A stretch of DNA of 64,000 nt. It comes from Reticulascus tulasneorum (Eukaryota; Ascomycota; Sordariomycetes; Glomerellales; Reticulascaceae). The notes below the pieces were generated by a model that was not told where the DNA came from, searched no databases, and was given only the letters and a program-made list of their open reading frames with translations. Each line of letters starts with the position of its first letter. The stretch's first letter is position 1. This document shows, piece after piece, positions 12,301 through 22,252 of the stretch. The stretch lies in NCBI GenBank assembly GCA_001557505.1, contig LSAX01000007.1, forward strand, positions 992,001 through 1,056,000, in the 5' to 3' direction. A program made the translations under genes and the position numbers.

Positions 12301-13763
12301 CCCCCTTAGCGTCGCAACTTGGTGAGTTCCAGCACCTTCGCTGCTGCCTACTGGCACCAGTTAGTGTTGGCTGGATAAGGTACCTAGCATACATCCTGTA
12401 TCCTACGGTACACTCAAAGACACGAGGAAGCCAAGCTTTCACCTCACGCCATTGATGTTTCAAAAGGCTCGGGGAAACAAGCTTCGCCATCAAACAGACA
12501 CCGTCGACACGAGGCCAAACGTGTTCACCTCCCAAGACTGCACAAGACTTTCCTAGCGTACCACCCAAGAACAGCCACCCGCACACTACTCTCTTGGAAA
12601 TCTCTTGGATGCATCTCACTGCCGGGGAGCCTCATTTCTTGGGCTTTCTTGGACGGCTGCGGTCATCATGAATTCTCCGCAATCCTCGTTGTCACCCTGC
12701 TTCACTTTTCCTAATGCCCTTCCGTTCCGCTGATCGTTATTTATAAACTGAGGAACGGGCCAGGCAGGCAGGTTCGCCTGACGCCGATAACTTCCTTTCC
12801 GTGCCCTTCCTCGTCAGATCATCCATGCACTATCTTTAGTCTAAACACTCCAGGAGGCGTTGTAATGCTACGCAGAAGCAGCAAAACAGCACTGCTTGAG
12901 CCCTTGGACTTGCCTGTTCCCGAGAACGGAAGAGGACAAGGATCCTCTTACAAGGCCTCCCCTTTCAGCCTATTGCCCGGGAGCCAACGAGAGGGCCTAG
13001 AACAAACCGTCCGAAAAAAACACCCTGGCCGTGAGGCCTTCTCTGCCCCCAGTGTCCCCCAAACCGCACGTCTTGTTCCTTAGTCTAGGACATGAGAGAC
13101 TATGCTTCTTTCTGCCCGTTTCATCCTCTCGCGACCACTTCCCCCCCACCCATCAAGCCCCCTTCCCCAGCCATGCCCCTGCTCGGCGTCTTTGGAAACT
13201 GGAACCGAGTTGGTCTATCCTCAACGCGGGATTGCTGGCTGGGTGGCCGACCGGCCGAATTGCCACACTTGCAAACCAACCTTCGCCGTGTACTCCCCAG
13301 CTGGTGATCGTGTTCCATGATGGCCCTGGATGAAGCCGCTGCCAAGGACGCCACTGCTACGCATGCCAGGGGCCAGAGAAGCAGAATCTCTTGCCATGCA
13401 AGATCATTTCTATTATTGGGACTGGCTCGTCGATCACCGCGAAGCCTCCCAAGTGCCGGCAATGGTATATAGATCATGCCATCTCTGAGACTGAGGATCT
13501 TTCTACCGGTCCATCACTCCTGTCCTTCTCACGCTTCCTTTCAATCTTTCCTCGGTGTTTCGCTACCGTTCGTTTCGTTCTCGTTCCCCTTTTGCAGGGC
13601 TGGTAGTAACTGTTCACTCATAATATTCTTGTGATTTTGCCTTGATTCTACTTTACCACCCCCCCTTTGCTGCTCATCGTACGATCACTGCCCTTCCATC
13701 TTTCGATTCTTTTATCCTTCCCGGACTTTTCGTCAGCTGGTCTGTTGTTTTATTCTTTCAACA
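9347..13763. other. Gene-poor 4.4-kb interval
   Basis: I find no gene I can defend. Two minus-strand frames are weakly protein-like: 10093-10383 (96 codons, ending SWDSFSKQLKTTMSILDEV) and the frame starting at ATG 10841 (MKLLLAFLSLVGF, resembling a signal peptide, stop at 10608). They could be exons of one small gene, but I could not find convincing splice sites joining them. The 11.0-12.7 kb part has short opposing frames only. The last 900 bases are pyrimidine-rich and probably form the promoter and 5' UTR of the carbonic anhydrase. Confidence 0.45.
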
Positions 13764-14926
13764 ATGGCATCACGTATCCTAAGTGTCGCTCTTCTTGCCG
13801 CGTCTGCGACGCAGGTGCTGGCTTCGTGCGCCTATGGCACCCACCTGATGCCTCGTGCTGAGGAGGGCGGCGCCGTACCCATCAACACCTTTGGCTATGC
13901 TGGAGCAATCGTATGTTTTTTTTTTTTGGAACCCCTCCCTTTTCGTACCAATAGCTAACATGAGTACAGGGCCCTTTGAACTGGGTTTCGCTTGACCCAC
14001 AGGTCAACATTGCCTGCGGGACTGGTACTCGACAGTCGCCAATCGACATGGTGGCCGGGCAGTTTAACATGATTCCCGGTGGTTCCATCGGCCTTCAAAT
14101 TCCCGACATGCTCGAGGGTACTGAGTTCGAGAACTTGGGAACTACCGTGGAAGTCATTGCCCAAGGTGGCACCATCACTGTCGGAGGCATTACCCACACC
14201 CTGCAGCAGTTCCACTTCCATCTTCCCAGTGAGCATCTCGACAATGGTACCAGCCAGGCTATGGAGATGCACATGGTCTGGGAGGGTCCCGCAGGCCAAA
14301 TTGCCGTCATTGGTGTTTATATCGACTTGGAAAGCGGAGCCGTCGCTCCTGCCCCGGTCGCCGCTCCTGTCGCCGCTCCGGAGGCACCCGCCAAGCGCCG
14401 AGGCCTTGACAGAGAGGCGAGGCGCCAAGCTGCCCGAGAGCAGGTGGAGAAGCGTCAAGACATCCCTCTCATGGCCACGGCTCCCGTTGTCGCGTCTGTG
14501 CCTGTCGCCTCCGCTCTCCTCGAGACCGTCTTCACCTCGCTCAGCGCCATCACAGTTCCCGGAACCAAAACCAAGACGCAGCCTCTGGTCATGTCCGATC
14601 TTGTCGCTCTCCTGACTGCCGGCACATTCCAAGGGTAAGTTTCCTGTAAGATGATATTCACATTACATTTTCGCTGACTCTGATAAAGCTACTCCGGTTC
14701 CCTCACTACACCACCGTGCAGTGAAGGCGTGCAATGGCTCGTCTCAACCCAGAAGCTCCAGGTCCAAACGGCAACTTTCGAGGCTGTCCGCGATGTCATC
14801 GGCTTCAACTCCCGGTTCCCCCAGAACACGCTTGGGCAAGCCAATCTCCTCCAAGTCGCCAGTGCCTCGCTCTCTTCCGCCGGAATCCAGGCACCAGTGG
14901 GCGTTATCCCGGCGCCCCCAAAATAA
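13764..14926 (+). CDS. Secreted alpha-class carbonic anhydrase
   Basis: Three exons (13764-13910, 13970-14634, 14689-14926) give 349 residues. A signal peptide (MASRILSVALLAASATQVLA) is followed by the alpha-CA fold: PLNWVSLDP, GTRQSPIDM, the zinc-binding FHFHLPSEH (two His), the third zinc His in EMHMVW, and YSGSLTTPPCSEGV near the C-terminus. The enzyme hydrates CO2 to bicarbonate and should act in the secretory path or outside the cell. Unusual is an insertion of roughly 85 residues between the third zinc ligand strand and the TTPPC motif; it is Ala/Pro-rich (APAPVAAPVAAPEAP), then strongly basic with KR pairs, then hydrophobic. The exon 2/3 junction falls right before the YSGSLTTPPC motif, supporting the model. 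Confidence 0.9.
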
Positions 14927-16114
14927 GCGCCGTGCGCAGCAAGAAGTTGGATGCGATGGAGAATGATACCTGTTTTGAGTCCGACTGTAATCTGATCGTG
15001 CGTGCGAGTAATATTAAAGAAACCAGAAAAAGAAAGAGTTGCCTGGGAAACACACGCAGAGACTGTCGGGATCTCGAGGGAGACAGGCCGTCTACAGAGC
15101 AGGGATTTACTACGAGTTTACGCCTTACTCATCAGCTGTGTGGAAACTATCGTCTTCCAGATGATACCTAATTTGACACCTGGGTAACTTAACTGGTTTA
15201 CGGCTCTCTTTTTTCTGCTGCGCGTTCGAGAGTGAAGAAGCGGTCGTTGAGAATGAATGCGCCTGCTCCCATGCCCTGCGGGGAGTCTCTCGACAGCAAG
15301 CCGGGCTGGCTGCTGAATCATTGATTCTGGCACCGCGCGAGAGTTGAGACGACAACCATCACCAGCGGGACAATGGGGCCTTGGAAAGGGAAACAAGCTT
15401 TTGAGCGTGCTTGAAGTTTGTTGGATATGACGGAATTGAGGTTAGAATAGCCCAATGGGCAGAGCATACATACCCAGAGTGGATTGCGAGTTTCAGAAGC
15501 ATGGGATGGCGTACATTAGATCAGATGAGCTTGTGCGATACAGTACGCAACAGACTAGAATAGAACAAAAGCCTTGTGTACACACTATTCCGCTCCTTCA
15601 TTTCCATGACAATCTCGTGATAATGACGGAAGAGAGAGACACGTGCGCATGAGGAAAGATCGATATCCGGCATCTCCGCACTGAGATCCTCGCTCTGTCT
15701 GATCCAACGGCCATCAACGACAAGAATAGATATCCCTACCCGAGTCCTCGCAGCGGGAAATCATCAACAGGGAAGTCTTACCCTGGCGGCATGCGGAGCT
15801 CGAATGTGAAGCTCGGGTCCCCGTCTCATGTGCTGCACCATGATCGCCGCCTGGGGGTTTATTTTTGTATACACGGCCAAAACCAGGGACTCCCACACCC
15901 AGCGAAGGGGATGAGAGGGAGGAAGTGGGACGGGAAGCTGGGAAAGTCTCAAACTCTGGCTGTTGATCGCCCAGGCACACCGACGTGGCAAGTAGAGTGG
16001 ACGGATATTCTATTTTGAAAGGTTGGGTTTTGGGTTTGGGTTTGGGAGGGGATGGTGCGTCGGTGTCTCATGTGGGGGTGGGTTGTGGTCTGATGTTTGA
16101 GGCAGATGAGTAGG

Positions 16115-16134
16115 CTGTCAAGCATGAGTTGACG
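16115..16134 (+). repeat. Direct repeat copy 1 with internal dyad
   Basis: A 20-base sequence that recurs exactly at 16185-16204. It contains an inverted repeat: GTCAA, 7 bases, TTGAC. A dyad of this size could be a binding site for a dimeric regulator; this is inference. Confidence 0.6.
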
Positions 16135-16184
16135 TTTCTGTATGGTGTTTGGGACAGATGGAGATAAGCATACTATCAAGCATA

Positions 16185-16204
16185 CTGTCAAGCATGAGTT
16201 GACG
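16185..16204 (+). repeat. Direct repeat copy 2 with internal dyad
   Basis: Exact second copy of the 20-base dyad sequence, 70 bases after the first. The bases just before it (atcaagcatact) are a partial third copy. Confidence 0.6.
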
Positions 16205-18389
16205 GCTTGAGCGTGGGATATGTCTGTGGTTGGGTCTGGTGGGATATGAGGCTTTGAGGGTTGGTAGCCGGTCTATGGAGACGAGTTGGGTGGCTCGTCG
16301 ACTCTCGAGGACTTGGGTTTACTCTTGTGTTTGCTCTGGGTGGCATCAATCAAATCATCTTTTGTCATGTTGTCGTTGATGTGGAGTTGTTGTCTGGACA
16401 GTATACTGATGTAGGAATTCCACGTCTATTCAGGGGTTATGGCACTGAGCATTGCTACTTTACGATTGAACTGTCTTCAACGTTGCCATCTGACCGGCCA
16501 CAGGTCAGTGGAAGCAGAAAACTGATTCATGACTTCTTTATCCCTCCCAGCATGAGATATTATCGAAATCTCCAACGATGAAAGACCGGTGATACGACAA
16601 CTTCCTTCTCTATTCCTCCCTCGAATCACGAAAGTCCCAACCGTTCGATATCCCGGAATGAGTTCTACTTCATGGTTTACATTGGGTCAACTCAGACCAT
16701 TGGTTGCAAAGAATAAAGTCGGGTGAAAGAAGTAGCCATAAAGCGATACCACGCGAGTTTATCTGGCTAGAGACAGCGTGGGCAAGATGCACAGTCGTTC
16801 TGGGATAGGGATACGCAAGGAAAGATTGCAAGACAGCATGGTACTATTCTTGCTGAACTTTATGTGAAGTACTGAGCACGCTGACGGGTTTAGGAGGTAG
16901 GAGGAATCAGAAAAGGGGTCATCGACATAGTCCCATGGTAGGCGATATCGTTTGGCAAGATGACCTCGCAAGATACTAAGATAACGACAAGACAGTCTTC
17001 GATCCGAATGCCGAAAGAACATACACCTAGCTGATGGCCCTTACAGCTCAAGTACAGAGATATACAATTATATGATCGAAAGCCGCCGCCTGCTTCTGCT
17101 AGACCTTCGATCTAATCGCAGACCCCCGTCCGACATCACCTACTCGCTATGCTCCCAACCTACAACGCTACGAAGTAGATCATTTCGCGGAAGAGCTTGT
17201 ACCTTGTCAATATCTTGCTTGACGTTGCAATCAGCTGTTGTATTTGCCAGAGAATGGCTACACGGGCGTGGCTTAAATGGTACAACTGGTAGTGCATTTC
17301 ATGATGGACATCCGTGAAGTGTGCCTGGATGGGCCAGAAAGAGGAGGAGGATGTTGTTGGAGAAGAGGTTTGATCTTTGGTATATGGTTATATCAGTGGA
17401 ATGGGAGTGCTTGCTCAGGTTTTGTGTCGTATCGTTAGTACTCAGGCCAGACAGATAGATGGCCATTCTGAGTTCTATCGTGCTTTGTTTTGCTGAAGCT
17501 CGACATGTCATAGTATGAGCAGATGGCCATCAGCCAGGACCAATAGTATTCAGTCGCCTGTTTCGCAAATTATGTTGATAAACGCGACGGTCCAATAGAG
17601 TCCCCGTTGAGGAGCGGATTCACCTCGTTCCTTGGCTTTGGTAGGCACTGAACCTGGAGACTTTTCTTTTGTTCTTCATTCAACCTTAAACAGCCACTGC
17701 AGGTCCGAAGTACCAAAGCCTGACCCGCTGCTACGTAGTACCGGAAATGCGGTATGGACTGCACTGCGGTGAGAGGTGGGAAAGGTGGAGGCTGCGGCCA
17801 AGCAAATTCGGGGAATTTGTTCATGGGTCGTGGTGGTTCTGTTCCTATCAGGACGGGTTCCACCGAGCGCCTCACCGCGCCTTTGCATTCCGTTTGATGC
17901 AGAGCCATGCAGGAACAAACAGCCTTCGTTATCGGAGGAAACCTTCCCCTGAAAGCCACTCGGTGACTATTTCAAAATCCAAACTCAGTCTGACCGGTGA
18001 AAAGATATCTTTCTTTCTCGACTTTGACCCTACTAAGAGTTGGATCATTGGGACTCACACCTATTCCGGGTCGGATAGCTATCCTTATCGCAGGCGAGTG
18101 AGGGGTACAGTATTCATTAATTGCAGATTAGCAAAGGATCACCCCTGTTGCTTGGCCAACAACGTCATCCAGACGAACGGGTTTTGATGACCGGCGAATG
18201 AGGCTGAGGGATTATCCCAGGCTCAATCACTGTGAACTATCGGGTTTCATTTGAGCAGAGAAGACAACTGGACAAACTCATGATCCTCGAACTGGGACAA
18301 GGTTAGGTGTCTCTGAGCGGTGGAAAGCGATAGCATTTGGGTGGTGAATGAGCATATCAGCCTAGGTATCCCGAGGAGAGTCAGTCAAC

Positions 18390-19812
18390 ATGGTGGGTTC
18401 TCTCTATACACCTCTTCCGCATCAAGCCTTTCCGAATCAAGGAACACCAGCTCCGTTCAAACTTTGTGCACTCATACTCACTGACCAAGCCTCTCATCTC
18501 CTCCTTCTCCACAACCCCCATTCCGAACCTCTCTCTCAGTGCCGGCGGTCTCCTCGCCCTCGCTGACCTCACCACCATCGCCCAACGCACCGCTCTCACC
18601 GGCGGTTCCTCCTGGCTCGATGCCCTCGTCCTCGCCCCAGGTCTTCACTACCAGCAGGCCGCCGATGCCCTTGCCCGCTCGTTCCCCGACCCCACCGCCA
18701 TCGAGCTAGTCGCCCAGGGCGAGACCCGCCGCCATGTCGTCACGAACCCCGCCACCGTCAACTACCTGCGCCGCGTCTTCCTGGCCTCCCAGGCTGATTT
18801 GGTGACGGGCCGGACGCCGAGTGGACGTGTTATTGTGCTGGATGTGGGTATGATGTCGCCGGGCCGGGCGAGGGGGCTGATGCGGCGGCGGAGGAGGTTG
18901 AGTCGGAGTGGCGGGAGGGAGGGGAGGCGGGCGTTTGAGGAAGAGGAATTTGGGGATTTCGAATGGGGAAGCCATGCGCTGTACTTGGCAAGTCCTGTCC
19001 TGACGGTTGCGGCCATTGTGCTTGTGGTCTTGCTTGAGGATTGTGAGTGTTCTTCTCCCTTGCAGCAACGTGAGTCCGAGGCTTCAAAGTTCATGCGTCC
19101 TCTGATCTCTCGTGACTGTCCGGCAGCCCCTTCTCAGTCAGTACTAACATTGGAACTCACAGGGTGGGGTCTGGGCTTCATTCTCGCTCTCATGGTCTCT
19201 CGTATTCTCAATATCTGGATCATCAAGCAGCGCACCAAACCCTTCCCCCTCCCCATCCCCTCCCCCGATCCTCAACCTCACCGGCGCTATTCCCACCAGT
19301 CCGCGAACTCCCCGCCGGCCGGCATAACCACTACAGCAGCCACGGGCAGGTTGACAGAGTACTACATCGACCTCTCGCCCACCACAAGCGTGCGTCTCCG
19401 CGGCATGGCCTCCGACTTGCAAGCCATCACCACCGACCGCTGGCTGCGCACCAAGACATACATCCAAGGCTACCTCGAGGCCACCGCCAAGCTGATCGTC
19501 TACCTCGTTGCCGCCTTCAGCGGAAACTTAACCCAGGCTGGCGCCATCGTCCTCATGACCCTGCTGGGCTTGAGCGCCGGATTGCTGGCTTTGAGTAACG
19601 CACATGTGAAGCGCTTCCGCATGCATGGAAGGGTGGCGCTGCCGTCGACACCACCGGCAAGCGAGGACGGTGGAGGGCAGGGGGATGGAAGTGCAGGATG
19701 GACGAGTAGCTCGGTTGTGACGTCAGGGGTAGATGACTGGGCGGAGAAAGGGCAGATTGGGAATGTCGTGAGGGACCCATATCCGTTTGAGGATAACGTG
19801 GATTATAATTAA
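18390..19812 (+). CDS. Fungal multi-pass membrane protein, 5' end unresolved
   Basis: The main frame is open from about 18349 to the stop at 19812 and carries an in-frame 120-nt intron at 19043-19162 (GTGAGT donor, TACTAAC branch, CACAG acceptor). Splicing joins two hydrophobic runs into AAIVLVVLLEDWWGLGFILALMV, a helical hairpin. A second hairpin lies near the C-terminus (LIVYLVAAFSGNLTQAGAIVLMTLLGLSAGLLAL). The N-terminal half is soluble with motifs AGGLLALADLT and GGSSWLDALVLAPGLHYQQAADALARSFP. There is no ATG in this frame upstream; the nearest ATG (18390) is in another frame. A 58-nt intron 18393-18450 would join that ATG in frame but its donor is weak, so the start may lie in an unseen exon. 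I do not recognise a named family. Confidence 0.62.
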
Positions 19813-20086
19813 TGATTCGGCTTGCACTTGGATGGCGTTACCAGATCCACGTCTGATAGACAGATGCATGAGGCACGGCGTTGGGAGAGAGAGCATAGCT
19901 TTGATTCTTTCTTTCATTTCCATCCGATATTAGACCTATCTTGACGATATGCTTCTCCCTTCCTTATTCCAGATGCGTGCAAGATTCCAGGGTATATATA
20001 CGGCCGCAAACTCCATCCAGATCCCATCCTGTTGTACAAATGAACCCCCGTAGTGCCTCAACCCAAGCCCCATCCCAGCGACAAAC

Positions 20087-22252
20087 TTACACACCATCCT
20101 CGCACGTCTTTACAATTTCGCACAATGACCTCATGAAAAAGGGGTCGATCTCGCACCTCTCCTCGGTCAGGGGGCCGTCGCCCGCACCTTCTGCCGAGAG
20201 GCGTAACGTGGCAACAAGGCGAGCAATACACCTCGCGAGCCCGACTTGCAGATCCCGCATCGCAGTCTCTGGCGTGGAGCCGCCTCTTGCAGCCCGCATA
20301 GTCATGACGCTGGCTCGTTTACGGGCGACCGAGCTCGGGGTACGGGCGTGCTTGGTTGGGCTATCGGCGAGGCCGAGGACGCTGGCTGCTTTCTTCGGGA
20401 TCTCGTTCGAATCCTCGGAGATCGAGTGCAGGGATGCGGCACTGGGCGCGCGGCGTCGCTTCTCAGCGGCCGCTTGATGGGCGGCGAGCTGGTGGTTCTG
20501 GGAGCAGAGGCTGGATACGTAATTGTAGGCGACTAGGTGAGCGTACAGGGCGTCGCAGAGGTAGTCGCTCCCCACTGGGAAGACGTTCTTCAGCCGCGAC
20601 CACTGGGCGGAGGGCAGAGATGTTTCGCTAGGCGAGTTCATGTTCATGCTTTGTTTGGGCTCTCCGCTGCCCTGGTGCAGTGAATCCCTGCTCAGCGAGG
20701 TCACACTGCGCCGTGGGGCCAGGACCGAGGACCATCTCCATTTCTTGGGCGACGGCGGCGGCGACTGCTGTGCTTTCTGCTCCCGCGGCGTGTCCGTTAC
20801 TGGGTGCTTCACTTTCTTGGAGTAAGTCCGGATGGTCTCGATGGAGAGGCTGGAGCAGAGGAGCATGGTCTCCGGGAAGCAGGTCATGGAGACGCGAAGG
20901 GTCTCGACCACGTTCGGCGGGAGGGGCATCCTCCGGCTTTGCTCGTCTGCCAAGGGTAATATCAAGGGATCCATGGAGCTCTCCAACCAGGTCTGGACAT
21001 TCACCATGGGTGATTTCGGCTGTCTCGGTGACTTGGGGGCTGATTTCGTTGGAGAGACTTGTACGTCGGCCGGGTCGAAGACGTGGCTGTCTTCATGGTC
21101 GTCTAGATATCTGAACCAGGGGGCGACTTCTTCCTTCAGGTCGGCAACCAACGAGCCCTCTTCACTGTCCTCCCGTAACGGCGAATTAGGGGTAGGGGAT
21201 GGCATAGACGGGGGAGGTCCATTGTGTACTGTATCGCCCAATCTGAAGGCTGGTGTTGAGGAGGTACGTCGCAGGTGACGAGCGTGCAGATCGCCTGCGG
21301 AGGAGCGCTTGCTAGAGCGTCTTTTCGGGACTTCGATTGTCTGCATTGAGTACCGCTTCTGCGCCTTGGGGGTAGGCTGGGATAGCAACTGAACACTCAG
21401 CGGCCGGCCCGCGGGCTTGGAAGGCTGATCGAATGGGGAGGGCGACCAAACGGCCGCATCATTGGCAATCTCGGGTTGTGGCGTGGGCTCTTGGAACAAC
21501 TGGTCGCATGTCCGTGGCCGCGTTCGCGGGATGGCGACCATATCGATGGCCGCTCCCCGTTCTGGGGCTGCCGCATCGGGTCCCAGATCCACCCAGCTGC
21601 CGTCGAGTTCCCTACCGAAGGATGCGATTCGCTTGTGACAGCTCGCAGCATGCGAGGAGGACGTAATAGATGTGGCAGCTGTGATGATGGATTGCTGCCT
21701 TTGCCGAATCGAAGCCAATTCCATCTCGGTAGAGGATTGAGTGCTGCTGGAAAGTGAGTGGGACTCCGATTCGTCGTCCTCACTTACACCGCCTGCGGAG
21801 CTCTTCTCGTCAATGGCGCCTAGAGGCTGAAATCGGATATTGCCCTGGTGGTAGGACGATGAAGGCGGTGTTTGAGAGCTCGGAACAAGCGATGAAGCTT
21901 GCCATTCCGACTCGTCGGATGCTAGCCTAGCCGGAGGAGCGCCGGCAGTCATGTTCTTGGAGGTGAAGGCCAGGTTCGAGAACTCGAGGTCCTGAGCAAG
22001 GAGCTCAGGCAGGTTGCAGTCCATGGCCGCTTCGAAGTGGGCAAACCGTCGACGAAGGTACAATGGTTGGGCCGGCTCAGAACGAGAGTTTGCCGGGAGA
22101 GCCAAGGGCAGCAGCGTTTTCATGCTGGAGACAAACGGCCTACGCGTGAGGGAGGGAGCAGGTCTTTTAACTAGGGCCGAAGAGCGTGTGGCTTCGGTCG
22201 AGACGAGTGGGGAGGATGAAGCGACTACGGATACAACGTCTAACGCAAGCAT
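20087..22252 (-). CDS. Large, mostly disordered conserved fungal protein
   Basis: A single uninterrupted frame of up to 721 codons. Residues 1 to about 410 are Ser/Pro-rich and low in hydrophobics. A more ordered region follows: VETLRVSMTCFPETMLLCSSLSIETIRTYS in two parts at about 435-465, then SDYLCDALYAHLVAYNYVSSLC at about 555-580, and a C-terminal piece with RDLQVGLARCIARLVATLRLS and DPFFMRSLCEIVKTCEDGV. The start is uncertain; in-frame ATGs at 22252, 22123 and 22024 are all possible, and the last (MDCNLPELLAQDLEFSNLAF) begins the first conserved-looking segment. No catalytic motif is visible. It faces a long non-coding upstream region and converges with the membrane-protein gene at its 3' side. 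Function is unknown. Confidence 0.72.
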   Translation of the reverse strand: MLALDVVSVVASSSPLVSTEATRSSALVKRPAPSLTRRPFVSSMKTLLPLALPANSRSEPAQPLYLRRRFAHFEAAMDCNLPELLAQDLEFSNLAFTSKNMTAGAPPARLASDESEWQASSLVPSSQTPPSSSYHQGNIRFQPLGAIDEKSSAGGVSEDDESESHSLSSSTQSSTEMELASIRQRQQSIITAATSITSSSHAASCHKRIASFGRELDGSWVDLGPDAAAPERGAAIDMVAIPRTRPRTCDQLFQEPTPQPEIANDAAVWSPSPFDQPSKPAGRPLSVQLLSQPTPKAQKRYSMQTIEVPKRRSSKRSSAGDLHARHLRRTSSTPAFRLGDTVHNGPPPSMPSPTPNSPLREDSEEGSLVADLKEEVAPWFRYLDDHEDSHVFDPADVQVSPTKSAPKSPRQPKSPMVNVQTWLESSMDPLILPLADEQSRRMPLPPNVVETLRVSMTCFPETMLLCSSLSIETIRTYSKKVKHPVTDTPREQKAQQSPPPSPKKWRWSSVLAPRRSVTSLSRDSLHQGSGEPKQSMNMNSPSETSLPSAQWSRLKNVFPVGSDYLCDALYAHLVAYNYVSSLCSQNHQLAAHQAAAEKRRRAPSAASLHSISEDSNEIPKKAASVLGLADSPTKHARTPSSVARKRASVMTMRAARGGSTPETAMRDLQVGLARCIARLVATLRLSAEGAGDGPLTEERCEIDPFFMRSLCEIVKTCEDGV

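Larger units (their letters stand above)
14927..18389. other. Gene-poor 3.5-kb interval
   Basis: No gene is supported. Frames such as 17747-18187 (plus) and 17570-17959 (minus) overlap each other and show no domain. The interval holds a duplicated dyad sequence near 16.1-16.2 kb (listed separately) and a G/T-rich run at 16021-16050. Confidence 0.45.

Noticed and set aside
16021..16050. Telomere-like G/T repeats (GGGTTT)
   Set aside because: Only a few imperfect units and not TTAGGG; a simple low-complexity run.
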